Shown here: piece after piece, positions 11,801-19,570 of the stretch
Layout: each line of letters begins with the position of its first letter
Numbering within the stretch: the stretch's first letter is position 1
Source of the DNA: Takakia lepidozioides
Lineage: Eukaryota > Streptophyta > Takakiopsida > Takakiales > Takakiaceae
Direction of reading: 5' to 3'
Assembly: GCA_030704615.1 (NCBI GenBank)
Contig: CM060731.1
Location: 75,930,756-75,994,755 of the forward strand
DNA length: 64,000 bases
The notes under the pieces: model-generated
What the model saw: only the letters and a program-made list of their open reading frames with translations
The model's database searches: none
Told to the model about the DNA's origin: nothing
Made by a program: the position numbers and the translations under genes

Positions 11801-14359
11801 GTTTCTAGTTTGGAGCCTCGGACTTTCCGGCACGATCAGGGACCAGATGCCCCGCCTGGAGGGACTGGTGGCACTGGCACTGGACACGATGACAGGTATA
11901 ATTGATAGTTTATCTTTAAACTATGAAGTTAAAAAGCATTTTGATTGAGGCCTCCAAGCCTAATTTAGACTGAACACTATCAATACAGGTCTGAGGGCGA
12001 CTGTTCACATCCACCCCCACCCAGCCGCACCCCCAAGAGAGGAAGGGGGCGTGGAAGCAGTACTGGCAGTGGCAGTGGGAATCGAAAGCGGCCCCTCTGC
12101 GCCGACGACTTGATTGATTTCCCTTTGGGAATCTTGGACCTTGGCAAGGCCATTTCACACGGCACCACGCATGTGGTAAGCACTATGCATCTCCAGGGCA
12201 GTCTGATTCATTGTCCTTTACATTGTGTCATGGACATCACAAAGCACAATCAGGAGCTTCATTGGTGTGATATCTCTGCCTGTCAAGAGAGCAAAGAATG
12301 AGGGTCTAACATCTTATTTCTCGACATATTTCAGTTATGCTTTTGAACAGTGCAGTTAATTTGTATTGGCATTTGTATTGGTTTGATTTTTGTTAGGTGA
12401 GAAGGGGACATTGGAGGGCCCAACAAGCAATCTTTAAAATCTGGGACATTGCAAAGTACCCAGAAGCAGAGGCAGACTTCTGGAATGAGCTCCAGGTGTA
12501 CCAGCATCTTGAAGACCTCCAGGTATAAGAATTGAGACACCACTCCCAAGTTTCATGATCTTTTCAGTAGAATGTACTCATAAGATTTGTTTGCCGTAGC
12601 CTTGTGGCCATTGACCCCGCGCCCAGTTTGAGCGGAACAGAAAGGGACAGAAACTACATTTCTCAGGGGCTAACGCCGGTAGTATGACTTACCTTGGAAT
12701 AGACAATTGAGCCGAGATTTCCCGGTATCCTCCATAAATCCCTTCACACAAGCATCAATCTGCTGTGTGTGATTTGCCCAATAACTGGACCCCAAAAGGG
12801 CCTGGGCGTTTGGCTCAGCCTCAAGATTGCTTTCAACACTCAAATTCTTTGCATTCAGCACTCTCCAAGGTCTGATTAAGGCTATACCAGGGTTGTTTAG
12901 AGATCACTCTCTTCCTGCTCTTGCCCATGGATAACAAAATTAGCTACAGGTTTGTTAGTCGTTGGTTGTCCACCTACGCCCACAAGCAGTGGTGAAACTT
13001 TTCAGGCAGTTGGTGTGCCAACTGACCAGGATGTTGATGATTGTCTAGTGCCGAGAGTGGGTAAACCCTTGAGGCTATCCATGATGGCCTCACCCATGTC
13101 ACAGACTGGAAACAGGTTCAGGGAAGTGTTCTGCCTAACTTCATTTTCATCAGACAATTGCCTGGCAACAGACATGTTGGAACTTCAGCTTCTAAGTCAG
13201 ATATATCCAGCAGAGTCATGGCTTGTGGACTAAGATTCAGATCCTTGAAAATCTCTTCTACCCTCTTCCGACAGGACTTAGCCTGTTTGACAGGGCGATC
13301 CTGCTTCCAAGATATAGAATCGATTAACTTAGGATATCTGGTGTTAGTCATACGTTGCAGCTGACCCCACCATCTGACCTTGAATTCATCACGTCGGGAG
13401 CTTAAGGGAGGAATGCCAAACCCACCCTGAACAGCCACATTAGCTGTTTTGGAGCCTGCTGACATGCACTCCTTGAGCACCCCCACTTGAATGGATTCTA
13501 GAGACTTAGCCTGGTTGGAGTTATCAACCCATACAGCAGATTCGTACTCCAAGGTAGGCCTAATAATGCGACAAAGCATGGTTTCTTCGACTTCAGAGTT
13601 GATCCATCTGCAGTGGAAAAATTTAGTGAGACCCAACGCTTTGCGCTTGCCAGATTGAACCACTTTCTGTCTGTGTGTTTCCCAATTACAGTTGGAGGAA
13701 AAACTCAACGCCTAGATAGGTGTAGAAAGGGAGGACAGGAATCTCTTGGCTTCCCCACTGCCACTTGAGGTTGCCTCCTCCCTCCCCCTGGTCGTTGAAT
13801 GCCACTGCGCATTTACTGACATTGGCCTCTAGCCCCCAAAGATCAAACACACAATCAATCAGCCCGTGGAGGTAGTCTCCCCTAGCCTGCGAAGTCATCC
13901 GCAAACATATGGGCTGGTATGGTGGAATCAACCACCCTTAACCCAAATCCCTCATTTTCCACATCCTCGAGTAGTTGATTGATGAAAACATTGAAGAGCA
14001 GAGTTTAACCTCAAGACCTTTGATGGATGAGCATTGTGCAGGGGAAGGAGATTGCGAAGACTCTGGGTGCAGGTCGGCTGTTTGGAGGTATGCTTTTTTT
14101 TCTAGCGATGGAGGATGCTGGTTCACCGGTGGCATCTTGGGATATGAGGAGGGCCACATTGGCCTTGGAGGTCACCGCAAAGGTGCACAAGAAGTTTATC
14201 CTTCATCAGGATCTTTCTCCGGCGCAATTCGTGCAACAAGGGGAGAGGTTAGTCCTGCTGGATTTTAGTACAGCCGTATACATCCCCGACCCCGTTGATG
14301 ATGTGTTCCTGAAGCGTGAGTATGACTGTCTCTGGGAAGAGCTGATTGAGCATCTGTAA
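2858..14359 (+). CDS. Kinase-like protein with Crinkler-like architecture, six exons
   Basis: Exons by my reading: 2858-3023, 3132-3691, 11546-11895, 11989-12175, 12397-12522 and 14042-14359. All have GT-AG borders and compatible phases, giving about 568 residues. The frame is open upstream to about 2,720, but 2858 is the first ATG; an earlier 5' exon is possible. The N-terminus has a short charged helix (MNFLREMEERLKEMEDRL). A middle domain contains GGKLFHELLQ and, across the 3691/11546 junction, LLMYS-VLEGCRYSMLISD, followed by MTHPEARKVVLYMLWLAYH. This resembles the nuclease-like module that precedes kinases in Crinkler/FunK1-type proteins. A Ser/Gly/Arg-rich linker follows. The C-terminal kinase-like part has AIFKIWD (candidate VAIK Lys), HQDLSPAQF (HRD Asp kept, usual Asn replaced by Gln) and LLDFST (DFG changed to DFS). 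It ends at a TAA. Introns 2 and 5 hold LINE insertions. Family naming is inference; the exon chain is directly visible. Confidence 0.65.
3935..4411 (-). mobile_element. LINE fragment (copy A), interrupted
   Basis: Two short blocks match the reverse-transcriptase region of the larger copies in this window: about 3,935-4,066 (frame MDHIFTLSQIIQGRKKEGKP) and about 4,376-4,411. In the intact copy these blocks are adjacent. Here about 310 bp of unrelated sequence separates them. The fragment lies in the second intron of the kinase-like gene. Confidence 0.75.
4412..5033. other. Intronic sequence, no gene recognised
   Basis: Part of the 7.85-kb second intron of the kinase-like gene. It has short imperfect repeats (tatatgctg near 4,800-4,835) and weak minus-strand open frames without motifs. 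I see nothing else in it. Confidence 0.4.
5034..8836 (-). mobile_element. Non-LTR retrotransposon (LINE, copy B) with 17-bp target-site duplication
   Basis: The element spans 5051-8819 and reads on the minus strand. It is flanked by a perfect 17-bp direct repeat (AGGAAGATTGAATTAGA) at 5034-5050 and 8820-8836. Its 5' end matches that of copy D, so it is full length at the 5' side. Coding order on the minus strand: an N-terminal region with a repeated GFGTLNGLPILKVYTR segment (8175-7168), an exonuclease-endonuclease-phosphatase endonuclease (GQETWDTSDK, LLGDFNAG), an RT N-terminal part (5752-6213, with GNYRGITLLNAVGK) and a C-terminal zinc-binding segment (5176-5568, CNCLLCGQ...HFLIHCPG). About 900 bp encoding the RT catalytic core are missing near 5,780, and there are several frameshifts. 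It is dead. It sits in intron 2 of the kinase-like gene, antisense to it. Confidence 0.9.
8837..9261. other. Intronic sequence, no gene recognised
   Basis: This sequence follows the copy B target-site duplication. Only short open frames without motifs are present. I see no feature to name. Confidence 0.3.
9262..9615 (-). other. Open frame with one predicted membrane segment
   Basis: A 117-codon minus-strand frame beginning inside the end of the 9,587-10,837 frame. It contains one hydrophobic stretch (MAVRLMLLTGFLVVLACVLD) that could span a membrane. It may be the out-of-frame or spliced continuation of the upstream ORF rather than a gene of its own. No family is recognised. Confidence 0.25.
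9587..10837 (-). CDS. Unassigned 416-codon ORF with a possible LOTUS/OST-HTH domain
   Basis: One long uninterrupted minus-strand frame, in the large second intron of the plus-strand kinase-like gene. The first in-frame ATG is at codon 19; the frame opens after a stop near 10,870. Around residues 85-135 the sequence VQDFCAVYRERTGHLLN...VRSLMQAMPDVINL has the pattern of a LOTUS/OST-HTH domain, a small winged-helix RNA-binding module seen in germ-granule and MARF1-like proteins. A second conserved-looking block (FLEDMGDLLKLHSRD) follows at about 210-225. The C-terminal third is acidic and low in complexity. Length and openness argue for a recent or real coding sequence. It could be an exon of a spliced gene. 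The domain call is by eye. Confidence 0.4.
   Translation of the reverse strand: MSRKQLACLPPKEDTNSQMDVSAGPVRTNRSGSETVAENKTDLHLKASRVEADGSPAMTPSLTIARHHHQSPSKTLKHETRLILGSIEYVAHRLAVQDFCAVYRERTGHLLNPGKFKNVRSLMQAMPDVINLNSLGADCLVLSRTAQNLRVLSATKAGLRQVLFWALLKNPGGIWAELLEGWYLDFAGCSLPSTLARNGYGKSKRAPLSPVIQFLEDMGDLLKLHSRDPSIYIWAGGFEDPVLTDASLIGLPADIIQYDPLREDYENACSHADCSLEMTPVGSQLCERGGEERDEDESHSTVPNKLADDSNAGTETDGEYTEGVSRAGVVRTQEMGKENDPFYSLSGQPEMAGNASEDILSDNVEANTETGEIASKPTRREYAVLRCTVTPHVRENRQNPQSRFSSCCACGAAVEG
10979..11404 (-). pseudogene. Formin-like FH1/FH2 junction fragment
   Basis: The minus-strand frame carries proline runs (GAPPPPPPPTREAVPPLP), then KPLQKLKPLHWVKLKAD. The second stretch matches the start of the formin FH2 domain (consensus LKPLHWxKV). 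A donor-like GTAAAT follows the LEQDNLG codons. FH1 prolines bind profilin and FH2 nucleates actin. No further FH2 exon is visible downstream (below 10,979). Proline-rich segments appear in more than one frame, which suggests indels. It is probably a captured or decayed formin piece inside the kinase-like gene's intron. Confidence 0.45.
12558..14010 (-). mobile_element. 5'-truncated LINE (copy C)
   Basis: The 3' part of the same LINE family, read on the minus strand. The conserved 3' tail is at about 12,560-12,680. The C-terminal segment with ANHTQQIDACVKGF follows, then about 190 bp of unrelated sequence at about 12,850-13,040. The thumb/connection region lies at 13,118-13,708 and the end of the RT at 13,686-13,931. 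It fills the fifth intron of the kinase-like gene, between donor 12,522/12,523 and acceptor 14,041/14,042, and lies antisense to that gene. Frameshifts make it non-functional. Confidence 0.85.
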
Positions 14360-14805
14360 TGGGAGCCGTCCAGTGATGATACGTTGCAGCCTTACCTGAT
14401 TATTTTGGCATTTTTGTGAACATTTTTATCCACAATGCTCCCGCACTTATCATACATGTCGACAAAGGTCTTGTGTAGAAAAACCTTTGGCAGGAATTTG
14501 ATTTGGATAAGTTGAGTGTGCACCTACTTTCCGACTTCAAAGCTTTTCATCTTCATGCACTTGTGAAAGAGGCAGACATAATTGTTTGAATCTGCTGAAA
14601 CGCCTTCTTGGCCTAGCTTGCGTCTTTCAATTTTTTCTAGGACCCTACATATCATAAGCTAGTTTCTATGCTGAAATGTTCCCCGGGCTTTTAAAATGTG
14701 GTCAGGAGATAATAATCAGTCTGTCAGTAGGGCATGACAGGGAATTACAATTTTGACTCACTATCTAAGATTTTAGGGGCTGTCCTTTGGCACTACAAAG
14801 GACTA

Positions 14806-15722
14806 TCAGGAAGGTCTACCATGGTTAGAAGAGACGTGGTCCATGAAGGCTGGAATATGTGACATCACCCTTTTAGGGGACTCTAGGGTCTCTTGGTGGA
14901 GTGCTGAAGCATGAGGGGCAGGGAGAGGGGCTGGGGGAGGAAAAGGAGTAATAACAAACGGATCTTCCTTCTTATCCAAAAAAGAGTCAAGAACAGGACT
15001 CAATTGTCTCTCTTGGTTTTGTGGGGATGAAACATGAGTGGGTTGTATGATTTTCGTCTCTATTGAGCCAACTAAATGGCCACAAGGCTACTGCAAACAA
15101 CGTCTTATGAGTATTGAGCCAACTCTTGTGAACAGATTGTGTGGTTTGCACATTGACATCAGGATCAATAGGGTCTGCTGCAATTGGAAGAGCTAAAGGG
15201 AGCTCCTGGGATATGACATTGTTTTGATCAATTGAAGGGACCATGTTGCATAGGTGTCTGCTGTCTTTGCCAGTCAGAATCAGTAGGGTGGGGTTGTATC
15301 TCACTCAAAGGAGGAGCAAAGATAAACAAAACTGAGAGAGGGGAGCACTGTGCGAGGTAGAGTACTGGGAGAAAGGGAGAGGGGAAGGGCAGAGAGAGGG
15401 GTAGCGGTTAAAGTAGGAATCTCAGGTTCAGATGAACTGGGTGGGACTAATAACCTCAGAGAGTCACCTTCACCTTTGATGGTGCTGGTGGTTGCTACTT
15501 TGGGAAATTGCCCCGATCCCTGTCCAAAGCATGATCCCAAAGTGACAGACCTCCCTTCCATGTGAGAATTTCATCACCCTTCTTGTAGAAAGTTAAAGAT
15601 GCCGGTCGCTCCACCTGTTTCTCATCAAAACCTCCTGTCGAAAACGACCTAACTCTCTCCTTGACAGGTAGTTCCACCTCCATACATTGTTCAGCTAAGG
15701 GCAGCCTCACACCAGGGACCAA
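14806..15722 (-). other. Proline/serine-rich minus-strand open frames, possible gene remnant
   Basis: Overlapping frames at 14,806-15,003 (PFVITPFPPPAPLPAP), 14,987-15,304 and 15,301-15,722 (SLSPSTLPRTVLPSLS) are rich in Pro and Ser. They could be upstream parts of the formin-like remnant at 11 kb, which lies on the same strand, but no domain proves it. A 38-bp LINE tail interrupts them at 15,074. Confidence 0.25.
15061..15124 (+). mobile_element. 38-bp LINE 3'-tail insertion with 13-bp target-site duplication
   Basis: TATTGAGCCAACT occurs at 15061-15073 and again at 15112-15124. The 38 bp between them match the last bases of the LINE 3' end (core AATGGCCACAAGGCTACTGC, then CAAACAACGTCTTATGAG), here on the plus strand. 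It is an extreme 5'-truncated insertion. Confidence 0.85.
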
Positions 15723-16740
15723 GAAACAATGGGGCTAGTTGAAAAAAAATTGGTCCCATTCTTGGTCCTTAGATGCATACAAAATATAATATCCGAAGGA
15801 CCAAAGGTAGTGTGTGATGGCCTTAAGACCAAGACCAAAAAAGTGAGAGCTACCACTTCATGTGAGAGTTCTCTTAACGTTTGATATAGCCTCTGGCTTC
15901 CCTTCGCACAGGAGACATAAGAGTCTGAATACACCATGCATCTGGTTGGAATAGCTTGCAACTCTTCCACATTCCATGAGCACTTTTCATACTCAAACTT
16001 GCTACAAGAGTAGTGACCAAAAAACAATGGTGGGGAGACTAATGGGGATAAAAGTTCATGCGACGCAATGATCTTCAGAAAAATTAGATTCATACTTGCA
16101 GAAAGTTGGGCCTCCCATGGAGTTTTTTCCTAGTCTACTACCACCATAGTTCGGCAACTAGGTACCACCATAGTTCCGCAACCTAGTTGCCACATCATTT
16201 CCACTTTTCTTGGTCTTGGTCTGTAGTGACCATAAAACAACCAATAAAAAACCATTGCAAATGGGAATACTCCAAGCTTTTTTGGTCTTGGTCCCAAGTG
16301 TAAGGTGGCCCTAAGCTGAAGTCTAATCCAAAGCCGTAAGAAGTCAAAGGAATATCATTTTTCAAGTTTAGAGTTTCCTTGTTAGTGACTGGATGGACTA
16401 TGTTGTGAAGGTGTGAATACTACATATGTTTTAGTATGGCTGTGATGAGCTTGGGCTATGAGAGTGAAATTTTATGAGTGGCACTAGAGCACTGCACCAT
16501 TCATTGATTGTGGGCATTTATTTGCAGTGGGGATGGTGGCTGAGTGGTGGTGGCTGAGATAAACTACTGAACCAGGCATGCCTGGTAGACTTGTCCCCAG
16601 GCTCTCTCACTCATTATATATTCAACTTTGACAAACCTGCTCTGTGCACATCATTGAGGACCCACTGCAAAAGTTATGTGAACTGTGAGAAACCTCTCAG
16701 CACATACACGGTTATCCATATGCTGACAAAGGGGGAACCT
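15723..16740. other. Interval without a recognised gene
   Basis: A minus-strand open frame at 15,707-16,093 has no recognisable motif. Two near-identical phrases (CCACCATAGTTCGGCAACTA and a variant) repeat near 16,140-16,190. Nothing else is evident. Confidence 0.3.
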
Positions 16741-16945
16741 TCCCCCACACCGAGCAATAAAGCATATACTCAAGTTTTTGACAATATGGCAAAACAAAAT
16801 GTGGTCTCATGGTGCGCAATGATCACTGGGTATGCGTGGCATGGGGGTTGTAGGGAGGCCCTCACACAATTTGAGCAAATGCAACAGGAAGTCTTGAAAC
16901 CAAATGGTATCACCTTTATAAGTGTCCTCTTTCCATGCATGAGAG
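16741..16945 (+). pseudogene. PPR repeat fragment
   Basis: The plus frame encodes VFDNMAKQNVVSWCAMITGY, then HGGCREALTQFEQMQQ and LKPNGITFISVLF. This is one and a half plant-type pentatricopeptide (PLS) repeats. It runs directly into the SINE array and has no start or C-terminal domain, so it is a remnant. Confidence 0.75.
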
Positions 16946-16959
16946 ATTCAAAAAAAAAA

Positions 16960-17585
16960 AAAACTAAGTACTACCCTGTCAAGGGGGGGAGGGCGGCCGG
17001 GGGGATTAGAACCACTGCCCTATGTAGCCCCATTAGAGAGTCCTAACCACTACAATACCAACACCAACACCACTGCACAAAGCAAGGATCATGCTTTTTA
17101 TTTGATAGTGAAGTAGAGAGATTCTGCGAAAAAAAGAAAAACTATTTACTACTGTTTAGGGGGGGAGGTCGGGCAGGGGGATTTGACCCACAGAATGCAG
17201 CCCCATTAGAGACTCCTAACCACTACAATACCAATGCCACTTCAAAAAGCAAGGGTCATGTTTTTAATTTGATAGTGCAGAAGAGAGATTCTCAAAAAAA
17301 CAAAAAGGCAGGGAGATTTGACCCCAGGCCTATGAAGTTACATAGAAGACTCCTAACCACTACAATACGAATGCCTCTTCTACAAGCAATGGTCATGTTT
17401 TTTACTTCATAGTGAAGTAGAGAGATTCTCAAAAGAAAAAGAAAACTAACTACTGCTGCCGAGGGGAGAGGGCGACCACCAGCCCTATGAGCCCCTATAG
17501 GAAGTCCTAACCACTACAGTACCAATGCTACTTCAAAAAGCAAGATTCAAATTTTTTATTTGATAGTGAAATAGAGAGACTAGGG
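16960..17585 (-). repeat. tRNA-Glu-like SINE head array, four degenerate units
   Basis: On the minus strand each unit carries TGTAGTGGTTAGGA, matching the tRNA-Glu A box. About 35 nt later comes a B-box-like GGGGTCGAATCCCC (variants in each). A tail with AGTACTTAGTTTTT and a segment resembling AGAATCTCTCTACTTCACTA follows. The A boxes lie near 17,045, 17,217, 17,354 and 17,508, giving unit lengths of about 137-172 bp. None can fold into a full tRNA cloverleaf, so these are tRNA-derived SINE-like copies arranged head to tail. Confidence 0.65.
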
Positions 17586-18297
17586 CACTACTAGCGACGA
17601 ATTCTGAGAACTACCTTCAATTGGTACAAAAAGGGGTGGGTCATCCCCACGGCATTGTTAATTTGTTGATGGGGTCTATTCAAGTCTTATGAAAAGATAC
17701 ATGATGCAATTTTGGATTGTGAATGTTCAAGTTTTATTAAAAGATATATATATTACATTTTTTCCCCTTCAATAATCCCAATAAAGCTCTCAAGGGCTTC
17801 CTCCCCTTTGGTGTGAGTCATGCTCCCTAGTTTTCTCTTCCTCTTATGTTTTGCCAAAGCAAGAGAGTCCATTGCAATTTGAGGCTTGTTTCATTTGATA
17901 TTAATTTGACTGGTGTAATGATTCTGGCTCGTTTTGATACAACAAGTAGATGAATTATGAATGTTGATTACATGATATCTTTTTCATCTTACTTTCAATT
18001 GGTATTGATTTTAAATCGTTTGAATTTTGATTTAATGTCATGGTTTCATGAAAAAGCTTGGTTTTTTTTTTTTAATGCATATTTGTACCAGCACCCCCCC
18101 ACATTTTGCCTAGGTGTGGACAAGGGCATTATCCAAATTAATATATGATGCAATTTGAGCTTTGATAATGTCAGCATGGATCCACTTGGCCCTTTCCAGG
18201 GCTCCTAGGCTCGCACAAGCATTAAGAAGACTGATGAAAGTAACCTTGTCAGCCATCACTCGGTCCCTTTGCATTTGCTTGTGTCTGTAGTCAGATA
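17586..18297. other. AT-rich spacer with a short PPR remnant
   Basis: Mostly AT-rich. On the minus strand at about 18,165-18,260 a fragment reads like the ACASLGALE-type end of a PPR repeat. No open gene is present. Confidence 0.4.
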
Positions 18298-18444
18298 ATG
18301 TCGGATTGGTCTGTGAGAATCACACGGTGCATTCGAGCAGGGGCAGAGATTGAAACACAGCTGACTTTCCCAAGAACTTGTCCCGCGCTGCAACCTCGCA
18401 CGGTTATTTTCGGGCAATCCGGGCAGACATTAAAAAAATTGACG

Positions 18445-18560
18445 ACATACGAAACGTGGAGACGAGACGTTGCGACGATGACGTGGCAACAAAACGTGGC
18501 AACGATGATGTGGCAACAAAACGTGGCGACAAAACGTGGCGACGATGATGTGGCACTATG
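18445..18560. repeat. Minisatellite, 13-27 bp units
   Basis: A run built from ACGTGGCAACGATGATGTGG and CAACAAAACGTGG in varying order, about 115 bp in all. It is preceded at 18,290-18,360 by a segment repeated at about 22,965-23,040 (AGTCAGATAATGTCGGATTG). Confidence 0.7.
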
Positions 18561-18619
18561 GCACCCTATTCACGCTCCACACTAAACGAGCTATCGACCT
18601 TCGGTCGCTAGAATTACTA

Positions 18620-18905
18620 AGTATTACTGTTGAGGGGACGGCGGGCAGGGGGATTCGACCCCCAGCCCTATGCAGCCCCATTAGAGACTCCTAACCACTA
18701 AATACCAATGCTAATTCAAAAGGCAATGGTCCTGTTTTTCATTTCATAGTGAAGTAGACAGATTCCCAAAAAAAAATACACTAAGTACTACTGTCGAGGG
18801 GGACGGCAGGCAGGGGGATTCGACCCCCAGCCCTATGCAGCCCCATTAGAGAGTCCTAACCACTACAATACCAATGCCACTTTGAAAAGGTCCTGTTTTT
18901 AACTA
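18620..18905 (-). repeat. tRNA-Glu-like SINE head, two further units
   Basis: Two more copies of the SINE unit, at about 18,633-18,712 and 18,796-18,878. The second keeps the clearest boxes: minus-strand TGTAGTGGTTAGGA and GGGGGTCGAATCCCCC. The first has lost a base in the A-box flank. Confidence 0.65.
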
Positions 18906-19570
18906 GGGCTTCGCGTTGCTCCGCAATACTAGGGACGAATTCTGAGAACTACATTCAATTTGCACAAAAAATTGTAAACATTTCATCCCAGATGTATCAG
19001 TTCTCCCAGTGGGAACTTGTTTGATGAGAGGTAGGGCCTACTCGAGAATGCTATAAATGATCTTGAAGAAAGAGTGAAAATGATTGTCATATGCAAAAGT
19101 TAGTGGGATCTGAGCCTGGTAAACAGTGAAAGATTAACTGGATACGTACTTTTATATTTTACCAATATAATCCATTTATTTTTTCACTTATTTTATTTTA
19201 TACGCGATTTTACATTTATGAAACCTGTTAGAGCTTTGTATCAACAACCCACAAACTGACGTTGTACTTGGTGGTTTAGCAGCCCCAAGGTTGCAAATTG
19301 CTCTCCGGAGGGGGTGCCATCCGTGTACCGATCTCACCGATCTCGAGGCACAAGGTGTGCTCTACAAGATACCCAACTTTCTCAATGTTGAAAGTGTTGA
19401 TTACTTTACACTAGAGACCCACAATTGTACATTGCACCACAGCTCGCTACAAATCCTTCTGATGACAGTGCCCTCAAAACCCAAAGGAGGAGCAGTAAGT
19501 ATATCGTCCTCTCATTATTATCCCTTAGTTGGGTGTAATTTCATTGATATTAATTAAACCAACATACAAA

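Noticed and set aside
14027-14268. Second plus-strand frame overlapping the last kinase-like exon
   Set aside because: Only the other frame carries kinase motifs and fits the upstream exon phase.
18796-18878. A genuine tRNA-Glu gene
   Set aside because: A and B boxes are present, but the acceptor stem and anticodon arm cannot pair as a cloverleaf and the sequence recurs as a repeat.
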